From: Nitrospiraceae bacterium
GTDB lineage: Bacteria; Nitrospirota; Nitrospiria; Nitrospirales; Nitrospiraceae
Length of the DNA: 35,492 nucleotides
NCBI GenBank assembly: GCA_014379455.1
Contig: JACMLT010000011.1
Span: 1 to 35,492, forward strand
Direction of reading: 5' to 3'
Under the pieces are notes generated by a model. The model was given only the letters and a program-made list of their open reading frames with translations, was not told the origin of the DNA and did not search any database. Made by a program: the position numbers and the translations under genes. This document shows positions 1-8,800 of this stretch, one piece after another (positions within the stretch are counted from its first letter, which is position 1; each line of letters starts with the position of its first letter).

Positions 1-294
1 GATCGGGATGGAGGCGGCGGGAGTGCGCAGCACTGGGGGCGGGCGTTTGAACAACTCGGGCATACGGTCAAGCTGATGCACCCCAAGTATGTCAAGCCGT
101 ACGTCATGCTGATTCATGGGGCGCGTGCTGTCGTGCAGCGGGCCGCGCGGCGGACCGATACGCAGGGACGGTGGCGGTGCGCGCGCATGCGCCGCACAGG
201 CACCCATGTCGCCGCGGTCGCCTTCGCCCACAAAAATGCCCGGGTCATCTGGGCCTTGTTGGCCCATGATGCGGCGTATCGGCAACCCGCCTAG
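1..294 (+). pseudogene. IS110-family transposase remnant (N-terminal piece fused to C-terminal piece, interior missing)
   Basis: Frame 1 reads ...GSAQHWGRAFEQLGHTVKLMHPKYVKPYV (IS110 N-terminal motif) directly followed by MLIHGARAVVQRAARRTD...HVAAVAFAHKNARVIWALLAHDAAYR (IS110 C-terminal motif); the conserved middle is absent and there is an apparent 1-nt frameshift near position 20. Confidence 0.8.
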
Positions 295-608
295 GTGGAG
301 GAGGGGTCGCGACGGTCTTCAGGAGGAGAGGAGACACGAGCCGCATCACACCAGGAGGATTCACACCGAGGAGTGCAGCACGGAGCATCCGTGATGACAC
401 CAGAGGGACACCCAGCGCGTTCAGACCCTGGACAAATTGTCGGCCCCAACGAGGCCGTTGTGCTCATAAGGAGAACGCGCGCGTATTGCATCAAGGCCCG
501 GACACATTGATTGTCCACCAAGAGGCCGGATATATAGACGCAGCCCTGTGTTTAACGGGTGCATCGCGTGACACGCCGCCGTTGCCGCGAAGGCTGGGTC
601 CATATATC

Positions 609-797
609 AATTTGTGCTAAAAATCTCCAAAAACGACCGGATTGAGTAGAAGCAATGGAATCAGTAGAAAGCTGGCAAGCCCATGAATTTCATCGATAAA
701 CGGGGAAACCTTCGCAACATTGAGCGGTTCGAATTATTGCTCTGTTGCCACTCTTAATCAGCGGGCCGTAGGTTCGACCCCTACACGGCCCACCAAA
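609..797 (+). repeat. Copy 1 of ~190-bp diverged direct repeat ending in a tRNA-Lys(CTT) 3'-half (att-like)
   Basis: ACTCTTAATCAGCGGGCCGTAGGTTCGACCCCTACACGGCCCACCA (751-795) matches anticodon loop to CCA of tRNA-Lys(CTT); T-arm GTAGG-TTCGACC-CCTAC. No 5' half or D-arm. Near-identical region at 5162-5352. Confidence 0.85.
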
Positions 798-829
798 TGT
801 TTCAAGCACTTCCGCTCCCTCCTCCTCGA

Positions 830-1036
830 TTATGTCAACTTGGTGCCAGGTTTTGTGCCAACTTTTTCAAGTGGTGCGTCCAGCACGTTCACAAACCGCT
901 GTTCCCCGCTGGGCAACCACTTCGCGTAGTGGTCCAGCGTCGTGGTCGGTTTGGCGTGGCCAAGTTGTTTCGAGACGTAGAGAAGCGGCACGTTCGCAGA
1001 GAGCAGGAGTGAGGCAAAGGTATGACGAAGATCATT
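830..1036 (-). pseudogene. Tyrosine recombinase/integrase, C-terminal fragment only
   Basis: Minus strand translates to NDLRHTFASLLLSANVPLLYVSKQLGHAKPTTTLDHYAKWLPSGEQRFVNVLDAPLEKVGTKPGTKLT*, with the HxLRHTFAS, LGH and Y catalytic motifs of tyrosine recombinases; no N-terminal part upstream. Confidence 0.85.
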
Positions 1037-1048
1037 TGATGGGGGGGC

Positions 1049-1630
1049 TCAGATGACTTGAAAGGGATTACGGGTATTAGCGGCGACCATCCCGCTCCAC
1101 TCCCCCATTGATCCTGTCATGAAGTCCGAGGGGCGTCGATTTGGATAATAGGTATACATTGCAAGCGCGAGGGTCTTGTATAACACCTCCACGGCGTCTT
1201 CTTTGCGGACGAACGCCACCGCTCCGGCAGCCATCATCGCATTATAGCTGTGCGGGGTGTACAGCGAGGACATTCCGATGATCACACTTTGAGGCAGTTT
1301 CTTATTGATTTGGCGTGTGGCTTCGACGCCGCTGACACGAGGGAGACGAATGTCCATCAGGGTAACGTCAGGTCGATACCGTTCCGCCAACACCACAGCT
1401 TCATCACCATCGGACGCCTCCCCGACCACCTGGAGGTCAGCATGCTCTTCTAGAAGCACTTTCAAGACAGTACGAACTGCCGCATTATCATCTACCAGCA
1501 AGACCCGCCATTGCCTATTCGCTGGGGAACCACTCTGCGTGCCGTGGCTCGCTGGTGTAGTAGGCAGTCCTGAGACTGCTGGAATTTCAGCCGATTCGAC
1601 TCCTAACCCCATGTGTGTATTCTCCGGCAT
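1049..1630 (-). CDS. Stand-alone receiver-domain response regulator (no recognisable output domain)
   Basis: WRVLLVDDNAAVRTVLKVLL...PDVTLMDIRLPRVSGVEATRQI...KEDAVEVLYKTL; start MPENTH preceded by AGGAGGGCT; no HTH after the receiver domain. Confidence 0.8.
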   Translation of the reverse strand: MPENTHMGLGVESAEIPAVSGLPTTPASHGTQSGSPANRQWRVLLVDDNAAVRTVLKVLLEEHADLQVVGEASDGDEAVVLAERYRPDVTLMDIRLPRVSGVEATRQINKKLPQSVIIGMSSLYTPHSYNAMMAAGAVAFVRKEDAVEVLYKTLALAMYTYYPNRRPSDFMTGSMGEWSGMVAANTRNPFQVI

Positions 1631-1673
1631 AGCCCTCCTGATCTTGATCTTTCTCAAGGACTGCGTATCAGTT

Positions 1674-1898
1674 TCAGCCCATGGAGGGCCCATACGGAAC
1701 CTCCTGGCTCAGTAGATCAGGGCGTGGAAGAGAAGCGGGTGCCACAATGGGACTAGTGAATTCTCTCGGCCAATGGTGTCGACATTCCCGATTGAGACAG
1801 GCCCACGTGCGTAATTGCGGCACGGTCATTTTGTGGCCTGAGATCGTCCAGCTCACGATCGGTTCGGCATTCTGGCTCTGGCATTTTGGACAAATCAT
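1674..1898 (-). CDS. Small zinc-ribbon protein
   Basis: MICPKCQSQNAEPIVSWTISGHKMTVPQLRTWACLNRECRHHWPRE, CxxC...CxxxC; strong RBS AAGGAGGGGGT before ATG. Confidence 0.6.
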   Translation of the reverse strand: MICPKCQSQNAEPIVSWTISGHKMTVPQLRTWACLNRECRHHWPREFTSPIVAPASLPRPDLLSQEVPYGPSMG

Positions 1899-2367
1899 AC
1901 CCCCTCCTTGCCATGGAAAATTAAGGGCAGGTTATCACGGGACCAGAAGAAGAGGACTAGCAATATCCCTAGTTTATAGAAGGTAGGTGCAAATGCTCGA
2001 TCAGCGATAGTGGTAACGGCCTGTCACACAACCATCTACGATCCGTTCCAATACGACTTTGAGAGATCACAGGGTGATCGAGGATCGTACTGCTTCGACT
2101 TCGCTTGGAGGTCAACGGCTTGAGCCTTCGTCATGCGACCTCGTTAAAAGGTCCTCGGCCCAATGAGCAGAGAGCCTTCTATGAACACCGATCGCCTAAA
2201 CGCGACAGCATATCTCTCGACGTAGCGACCGTCTCCAACGTATAGAAAATCACGGCCATTAGGAAGCACTCGAACACATGGGGCGAATCAGTGATATGGG
2301 GCAGCGGGCGGCGAAAGGTGAAGCCGCACTAACAAGGAGGCAGTATCCGGTCGACTGCGCCTACGCC

Positions 2368-2445
2368 CTATAAAGGGACACCACACAATAAGCCACCGAG
2401 CACCATGCTCGCCACAACCCAAAACATGAATAATGCGTATAACAT
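2368..2445 (-). CDS. 25-aa hydrophobic microprotein
   Basis: MLYALFMFWVVASMVLGGLLCGVPL*; upstream TTTGAGGAGATCAATCC-ATG is a good RBS; too short for the ORF track. Confidence 0.5.
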   Translation of the reverse strand: MLYALFMFWVVASMVLGGLLCGVPL

Positions 2446-2622
2446 GGATTGATCTCCTCAAAACTTCTAGCAAACGCCCCAATCTCTTTACAGCGGATGA
2501 CAAGCCGCCTTTTCTCAAGAGATATCCGGGTACACTCGCTCAGTATTCTGTTGAGAGGGCCTCGGCGCTCTTCCCCTCCGCTTGGTTTTGAGTATATTCC
2601 GAGAGTGTCCGACATCCAGCTA

Positions 2623-3048
2623 CTAAGCCACTGGTCCACCATTGACGTGGAGCACACCAACAAATCGGTTCTCGTTGCACGTCCCTCGCTTGGGATAGAT
2701 GCTCAGGGTTTTATGCATCGGCATGGGCCCCGCGATGAAGAGCCTGGGTTTCCTGACTGGCCATTTCTCACCATCAGTGGCGGTTTCGTGACTCGGCATT
2801 CCTTGAACCAGAGACCGCGTCACGTTCTTGCCACTTTGCATCTGATACCCTACTGCAGTAGCGCCGTCCCGTATCGAGGACGACCTCCTTGGCTCCCCAC
2901 CGGTCCGTGGAGCTCTTTCCGCTTCGATTACCGAGTCGGTTACCTCGCCACAGATCAGACATTTCCAGCAGGAGACGCAGAGTGACGACCCTTCCGCATC
3001 TTCCAATCGGATGGTCACCATCAATCCAAGACAACGAAGGCACTTCAT
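2623..3048 (-). CDS. Zinc-ribbon small protein, N-terminally similar to the 20111-20398 protein
   Basis: MKCLRCLGLMVTIRLEDAEGSSLCVSCWKCLICGEVTDSVIEAERA; RBS CCGGAG upstream of the internal ATG; CxxC pairs. Confidence 0.55.
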   Translation of the reverse strand: MKCLRCLGLMVTIRLEDAEGSSLCVSCWKCLICGEVTDSVIEAERAPRTGGEPRRSSSIRDGATAVGYQMQSGKNVTRSLVQGMPSHETATDGEKWPVRKPRLFIAGPMPMHKTLSIYPKRGTCNENRFVGVLHVNGGPVA

Positions 3049-3850
3049 GGGTTGACTCCGGGGCTCAAGATAGCCCACCGTATCGGCACACCCACCCGAT
3101 GCCTACACCCTCCACGAAGCAATGGTAGACGGCGAGGGACCCCGCCCATGTGAATCCCGTCTTCCGATAGACCAACGACGCCGTGCTGCTGTGTCAAAGC
3201 GATAAAATGAGTGCGTAATAATGCTTACGAGAAACGCTGACATCCGAGCTGCGGAGGCTGGAGAATCGGTCACGCTGAGAAGAAGCAGGAAGCGCAAGAA
3301 ATGGGGACAGTCAGCGGCGTTTCACATCGGACCACATCAGCGTGGGCGCAACGGGTACGGGAATCAAGCAGTCTAATGTGGGCTTGAATAATTCAATGAT
3401 GCTGATACGTTGCGGCGCGAAGCGAGTAAAGCCTGTGATAGACACACCGCTAATTAGCATTAGAAAAATGCACCGGACAATGAAGTGCTGCAACATGTGG
3501 AATCCGAGAGGCACTCATCCCATGGGCTATTTCGCTTCACCGAGATCAACGATGAATTGAGTACACGGTCTGGAAGCAGTGGGGTCGCGCCTTATAATCA
3601 TACACGGCGATGATGACCCGACTGACTCGAAATTACCCTCAGCCCAAAAGCAGGCTGGTGGATGTCTCGTCCGCTTGTCCGGTAGGGAATTTTCGTTCCA
3701 CTCGCCTCTGGTTCCGCCCGTCAACGAGTTGGTTTCATCCCGCTAATCTCACCTCTTTCACATTCGATTCACGATTTCTTCTGCCATTCGACCTCTTCTC
3801 ATCTGTGAATCGCCTTCTCTGGCCAACTTCTCACACCGTGTCATAGTGTA

Positions 3851-3927
3851 TTGACATCGAAGTTTCACAATGATACTTTTCGACGCATATGTATCATTGG
3901 TGCCATGGAGGGGCATGAAAGTATCAT
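3851..3927 (+). promoter_or_regulatory. Candidate promoter with overlapping ATGATAC/GTATCAT operator repeats upstream of Fic
   Basis: TTGACA (3851-3856), 17-nt spacer, TACTTT (3874-3879); ATGATAC at 3870-3876, GTATCAT at 3891-3897 and again at 3921-3927. Confidence 0.5.
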
Positions 3928-3942
3928 AATGAGGCATGATGT

Positions 3943-5099
3943 ATGAGTCCTGCTGATTTTACAGAGGAAAAGAATGGCCAACTCATTAAGACCCAGCGTG
4001 ACTATTGGGCCTTTCTCCCGAATCCCCTTCCTCCCAGCTCAGCGTGAGCTGGGATTTGGTGAACCAACTTTCTGAGGCCGATCGGGCTCTCAGCGAACTC
4101 GCGGGAACAGCGCGCACGCTACCTAACCCACACTTGTTAATCGGGCCTTTCATCAGACGAGAAGCCATACTCTCCAGTCGCATCGAAGGAACCCAGGCGT
4201 CACTGTACGATCTTCTGTTTTTTGAAGCGTCAGGATCAGTCGATCCAAAAGCCCCGGACGCTCGGGAGGTGGCCAATTATGTGAAAGCGATGGAATACGG
4301 ATTGGTGCGTCTAAAAAAGTTTCCGCTCAGCCTCCGCTTTATCAGAGAAGTGCACGAGCATCTCATGCACGACGTACGCGGGGAACATCTGACACCCGGA
4401 GAATTTCGCCGTTCTCAGAATTGGATTGGCCCCGATCGCTGCACGCTGATGGACGCCACATACGTTCCACCTCCGGGTAAAGAAATGGAACAGGCCTTAG
4501 GCCAATTCGAGTCCTACTTGCATGCGCCCTCAACGGTGCCTCTCCTGATTCGCCTCGCAGCAATCCATTATCAGTTTGAGGCGATTCATCCGTTCCTGGA
4601 TGGCAATGGCAGAATCGGACGACTCCTCATTACCCTCTTGCTGTGTAAAGAGGGGGCTCTCCCGGAACCGTTGTTATATTTAAGCGCCTACTTTGAACGC
4701 TACCGGAATGAGTATTACCGTCTTCTTCTAGCTGTGAGTCAGTCGGGTAAGTGGATCGATTGGATCTCGTTCTTCCTCCGGGGAGTCGCTGAACAATCGC
4801 GAGACGCGCTGGTTCGTTCTGATCGATTACTTCAATTGTGGAAGAACTATCGTGGTGAGTTCCAGTCGGCTCGATCGTCGGCGCTCCAACTTCGCTTAGT
4901 GGACCAGCTGTTTGCGTATCCCGCGATTACCGCCAACCAGGCAGCAAAGCTGCTACAGGTCACCCATCGCTCGGCACAGTTGAACATTGAAAAACTGATC
5001 CGCAAGGGGATTCTCAAAGAGGCCACAGGCAAGCAGCGCAACCGAGTGTTTATCGCTCCGCACATCGTAAAGATCATCGAAGCGACACATGCGAGCTAA
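3943..5099 (+). pseudogene. Fic/DOC family protein with Fic_N-type N-terminus and C-terminal winged-helix-like region; apparent N-terminal frameshift
   Basis: Frame from 3943: MSPADFTEEKNGQLIKTQRDYWAFLPNPLPPSSA*; continues in another frame as SVSWDLVNQLSEADRAL...SSRIEGT...HPFLDGNGRIGR (ORF 4005-5099). The main body is intact. Confidence 0.75.
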
Positions 5100-5161
5100 T
5101 GCAAGACCGCTAATAACTCACACGGCGCATGCTCGATGTAATCAGGGGGCCTTCGCTGTGC

Positions 5162-5352
5162 TAATTTTGTGCGTCAATTCTTCACAAACGACCGAATTCA
5201 GTAAAAGCCATCGAATCAGTAGAACGCCAGCAAGCCTCTGATTTTCAACGATAAACGGGGAAATCTTCGTAACATTGAGCGGTTCGAATAATTGGCCTTC
5301 TGCCACTTTTAATCAGCGGGCCGTAGGTTCGACCCCTACACGGCCCACCAAA
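5162..5352 (+). repeat. Copy 2 of the ~190-bp direct repeat ending in a tRNA-Lys 3'-half
   Basis: Shares AACGACCG..TTnAGTA.AAGC, CGATAAACGGGGAAA.CTTCG.AACATTGAGCGGTTCGAAT.ATTG, and AATCAGCGGGCCGTAGGTTCGACCCCTACACGGCCCACCAAA with copy 1. Confidence 0.85.
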
Positions 5353-5698
5353 CCTCGCTTGCGCGTGCCGTTCGCCTACATAATCATGGCGAACGGATAC
5401 ACCCCCAGCAGTTTGTCTCTCGCGTACACAGCTCAGTTTGAAAGAGTTCGTACAAAGCCCCTCCGGCTTTGAAAGATTTGGCTATATTTCTTTCAACGGC
5501 ACAATGGCTTCGTAATAGAGCATGATGCCGGACACCTGATCTTGAGCAGAAAAGCCCCACGTGCCCCAGCGACCTTGCCCAGTTTCTCCGTGACCCTGGC
5601 CGGGGCTGTTCAAAATTGCCGCGGAGGCCCCTCCCCTGGCTCGCGGTTGACCCATAACTTGACTCATACTTGACCTATCGTTTACCCAATACTACGCC

Positions 5699-6478
5699 AT
5701 GTCGTATCAGCCACTATTTACGGTCTCCGCTCGTCTCATCGGGGAACTCGGAGCGATTGCCGTGTTGCGGGAATGAATTCTCGCCGCTACAGTCCAGGTT
5801 CCCTGGATACCGAACCTCCAACGCGACGCACGAGTGCGGAACACCCACTGTTCCACGGCGATTGAAGACAATCCCTTAACACTGGAGCAGGTCCGACTCA
5901 TCGAGGAAGGGCAGGGACTGCCTGCCGAACCACCTCGCGCAAAACGGGAAGTACTGAATTATCTTGCAGGGCTTTGCCATATTGAGCGCCCTGCCAACAA
6001 GAAACGGATTACCCATCGGGATGTGTTCACCCTCCACACGATGCTCGCCGCAGAAGTCATGGACCAAGGCGACGCAGGCCGATACACGCCGCCGGCACCG
6101 CAGTTGGTGAGCGGATTCATGGCGGAACTCCTGGCATGGTGGAACGAACCATCCCGCGAGTGGTCGCCGGTGATCTCCTCAACCGTGCTTCATTATCGAT
6201 TTGAGGACATTCATCCATTCGCAGACGGTAGCGGGCGCACAGGGAGAGCCTTGGCACTCTGGGAGCTCTATCGCCAGGGATTCGATACGCACCATATCTT
6301 TTCAGTGGACGAAGTGTATAGGGAAGATCGACCTGCCTACTATGCGGCATTGGCAAACGTGCAACAACAGGGGGGCGACCTCACCGAATGGCTCCAGTAT
6401 TCCGCTCGCGCTCTCCGTGTCACTCTTGATCGAGTCTGGACGCGCACGCAGCGGCACCCAAAAATCCGGGCGCTATAG
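5699..6478 (+). pseudogene. Second Fic-domain protein, interrupted by an in-frame TGA
   Basis: MSYQPLFTVSARLIGELGAIAVLRE*ILAATVQVPWIPNLQRDARVRNTHCSTAIEDNPLTLEQV...HPFADGSGRTGRALALWELY..., one frame throughout with TGA at 5774-5776; possible reinitiation at GTG 5834. Confidence 0.75.
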
Positions 6479-6541
6479 GCTGTCCTAATGGCAGGTTCAT
6501 CAGGTTCTCCTGGTTGATGGAGTTTCTTTTGTTTTCTTTGA

Positions 6542-6870
6542 TCAGAGCACCGCACCTGGAACGTGGCCTGAAACCACTCGGCGAGTTCCCGGCGGCAGGC
6601 GGGCCTCAGACTTTTTTCGCAGGGCCTCCAACAGTATGTGTTTGTCGATCAAGAGGCCGCTCCCCAGCCGTTTCAACCAGCTGTGTTCTTCTTCGAGTTG
6701 CCGGAGCCGGCGCAACTCACTCACCTCCAGATGCGCGTACCTCTTCTTCCAGGCGTAGAAAGTCGCGTCACTCACCCCAAACTGCCGTCGGTTTTTGGGG
6801 AGACGTCCTTCGATCCAACCTTCAGGATGGCTATCTTACTGGTTTCACTTCCAACAGCTGATGGGCTATG
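6542..6870 (-). pseudogene. IS3-family OrfA remnant
   Basis: VSDATFYAWKKRYAHLEVSELRRLRQLEEEHSWLKRLGSGLLIDKHILLEALRKK is typical IS3 OrfA; the upstream HTH part is degenerate and no OrfB follows. Confidence 0.75.
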
Positions 6871-7048
6871 GCGTTACCGCTTGTTTCATAGCTGCCTTGT
6901 CAGGTCTGATCGAAAGATAGACTTCGCGTATGGAAGGGCTAGAGAAGGACTCACGAGAGGATAATAAACGCTGGGGCAGAGGCGGAAGAAAATCTGGTGA
7001 GGCGTCATGGACCGTACATACACTGGCGGGAGAGCGGAGGTGGTGATG

Positions 7049-7537
7049 CTATGGTGCTTTGCAAATCGACGTTAGGGCTGCCAATCTTGTCCGAAGAAAA
7101 TTTCTGATATTGTTCCACCTCACATCTCCACTCACCATGCCGATAGGTGTTTTTGCATTTTGGAAGCGACTTTTTGCTGTCGGCCCACCGATTTGAAGAA
7201 GAAGGGCTCTTGTCTCGTCGGCCCATTGTCCCGCTTCTTCCCCCCATCTCGCCGTGAATTCATCGCTTCGATCTCGAAAGGTTCCATCCCTTCTGCTCTG
7301 CCAGTACTCATTGTCAATGCGTTCTCTCAGTGCAAACCCTTGTTTCAGCTGCTTTGTGCATCGAGGTTCTGGTGGAGTTGTGGCTATGTGCGCCTCAGTT
7401 GTCCCTGCGGGCTTTTCAACTTCTCCCCTATCCTGGCGCACTGTCGGCTCATCAGTGGTTGGCACCTTGGGTGGGGCGCTGCAGGCACTGAGAATGAGAA
7501 AGAGGAAAATACCAAGCAGTTTGTTAGCCATTGACAT
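7049..7537 (-). CDS. Putative lipoprotein of unknown function
   Basis: MSMANKLLGIFLFLILSACSAPPK: signal peptide and LSAC lipobox. Confidence 0.65.
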   Translation of the reverse strand: MSMANKLLGIFLFLILSACSAPPKVPTTDEPTVRQDRGEVEKPAGTTEAHIATTPPEPRCTKQLKQGFALRERIDNEYWQSRRDGTFRDRSDEFTARWGEEAGQWADETRALLLQIGGPTAKSRFQNAKTPIGMVSGDVRWNNIRNFLRTRLAALTSICKAP

Positions 7538-7680
7538 GTGCTCACCTTGCCGATCTGGCTCAGAAGGATAGCTTTTTTGACAAGCACAAGCAACGTATAC
7601 AGAAGCCGCCTTCAGCTTCTGTTAAGGCGGATTACGTGGCTCTAGAGAATGTCAGTAGCCGGGTCGATCAGCGATCAATA

Positions 7681-7830
7681 GTTTGGCGTCTCTCCTGTGA
7701 TCTGCCTGTGCCTCCAGGGAAAACCCTCTCGCTGACCGTCGCGCTCCCGAATGAGCAATGTATCAAGATCCGCTCCTGCCAGACTGTCCCAACTACAGCC
7801 AGATTGCGTCACAGAATAGAGTCGCGTGTA
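7681..7830 (+). pseudogene. Degenerate PilZ-domain fragment with internal deletion
   Basis: VWRLSCDLPVPPGKTLSLTVALPNEQCIKI matches GWRLSGDLPMRSGETLSLTVTLPNEQHILI of the intact protein at 10364; TTARLRHRIE then matches TQARLQHYVK with the intervening ~25 aa missing. Confidence 0.65.
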
Positions 7831-8077
7831 ATAGCAGGCAGAAGTGGAAGCGGCGGCCGGGTCATTGTCCATGAGGATGAGCCCGTGCCGCCGTGGGAGT
7901 GGAGTCGGGATTATGTCTGTCCGGTCGAAAGAGATGTTCATGGGCTCCAGGAAATCCTCGGTTTCAAGCAGCCTGCAGGTTTTCTTGACAGGCTACGGAA
8001 ACGGTGTGTTAAGGTGAATGGAAGACTTTCTACAGGCTTTTTCGACAGTGAATTCTAACCATGGAGGGGAGACAAAG

Positions 8078-8425
8078 ATGACTAGCAAATTCTACGGTGG
8101 TGCCCTCATTATTCTGGTTGCGCTTGGAGCGTTCGTGAGTGTGCCCCTGCTGAACGCCCAGCCGTCCCCCGCCGGAAACGTCATGGATGCCATCGTGGAG
8201 GCGAAGCAAGCGGTAGACCATGGAAAACAGGGTCATGCTGAGGCGCTCGTGACCCATGCGCAAAAATCGCTGAACTTTGCTGAGAGGGGAGGCAAAAGCT
8301 CGCATTTGAAGGAAGCGATTACGCATCTGACCGAAGCCATTGAGCATGGTAAAGCAGGCCACGCCGACGTCGCCACGGAACATGCCGACACTGCTCTCAC
8401 GCATCTGACTGAAGTAAAATTCTGA
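8078..8425 (+). CDS. SmbP-like small His-rich metal-binding protein
   Basis: MTSKFYGGALIILVALGAFVSVPLLNAQ signal, then His-rich repeats VDHGKQGHAEALVTHAQ...LTEAIEHGKAGHADVATEHADTALTHL; RBS GGAGGGGAG. Confidence 0.75.
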   Translation: MTSKFYGGALIILVALGAFVSVPLLNAQPSPAGNVMDAIVEAKQAVDHGKQGHAEALVTHAQKSLNFAERGGKSSHLKEAITHLTEAIEHGKAGHADVATEHADTALTHLTEVKF

Positions 8426-8473
8426 CTGAAATACAATACGGTATCAACGCCTACGGCGTGGGTGGGGTTATAC

Positions 8474-8504
8474 AAACGGGCGGGGAGAATAACCCTGCCC
8501 GTTT
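8474..8504 (+). terminator. Hairpin terminator-like structure downstream of the SmbP-like gene
   Basis: AAACGGGCGGGGAGAATAACCCTGCCCGTTT inverted repeat followed by a short T-rich stretch. Confidence 0.6.
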
Positions 8505-8800
8505 CTGTATGAAGAATCGTGAGACCGCAACCTTTCCGCACCCGCCTTTGGGCTGACTCGGCAAAAGCATGGTGCAAACGTACCCCGCCTATCACAACCC
8601 ACACCCATATTGGGTCATGCCTCATCTTCATTGTTTAATGGGGATAGATCGTCCTGGGTGTTCTGAGTGAGGCGTTCGGCGGGACGCTTAATCAGCGGGC
8701 TGAGGCTGATCGCGCCTCATCCCATGATGTTTTTTGTTGAAGCCTCATACCGTGACCGACCGGCTATCACCTCCGAGATGCATTGAGGAACAAAACAACT

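Noticed and set aside
720-929. ORFs MSGSNYCS...NQRAVGSTPTRPTK (720-929) and MSGSNNWP...NQRAVGSTPTRPTK (5275-5472) as a conserved protein pair
   Set aside because: The shared peptide is a translation of the tRNA-Lys 3' half; the similarity reflects the DNA repeat, not a protein family.
3311-3514. 67-aa minus-strand hydrophobic ORF MPLGFHMLQHFIVRCIFLMLISG...
   Set aside because: Hydrophobic segment is suggestive but there is no convincing RBS or supporting context.
5482-5667. 61-aa minus-strand ORF MSQVMGQPRARGG...MLYYEAIVPLKEI
   Set aside because: Ends like a plausible C-terminus but has no RBS or recognisable domain; could be a gene remnant, evidence too thin.
3943-6478. Fic pair as a classic two-gene toxin-antitoxin module
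   Set aside because: No separate antitoxin ORF adjacent to either gene; the first has an internal inhibitory-type motif, and the two Fic genes are different types separated by the repeat.
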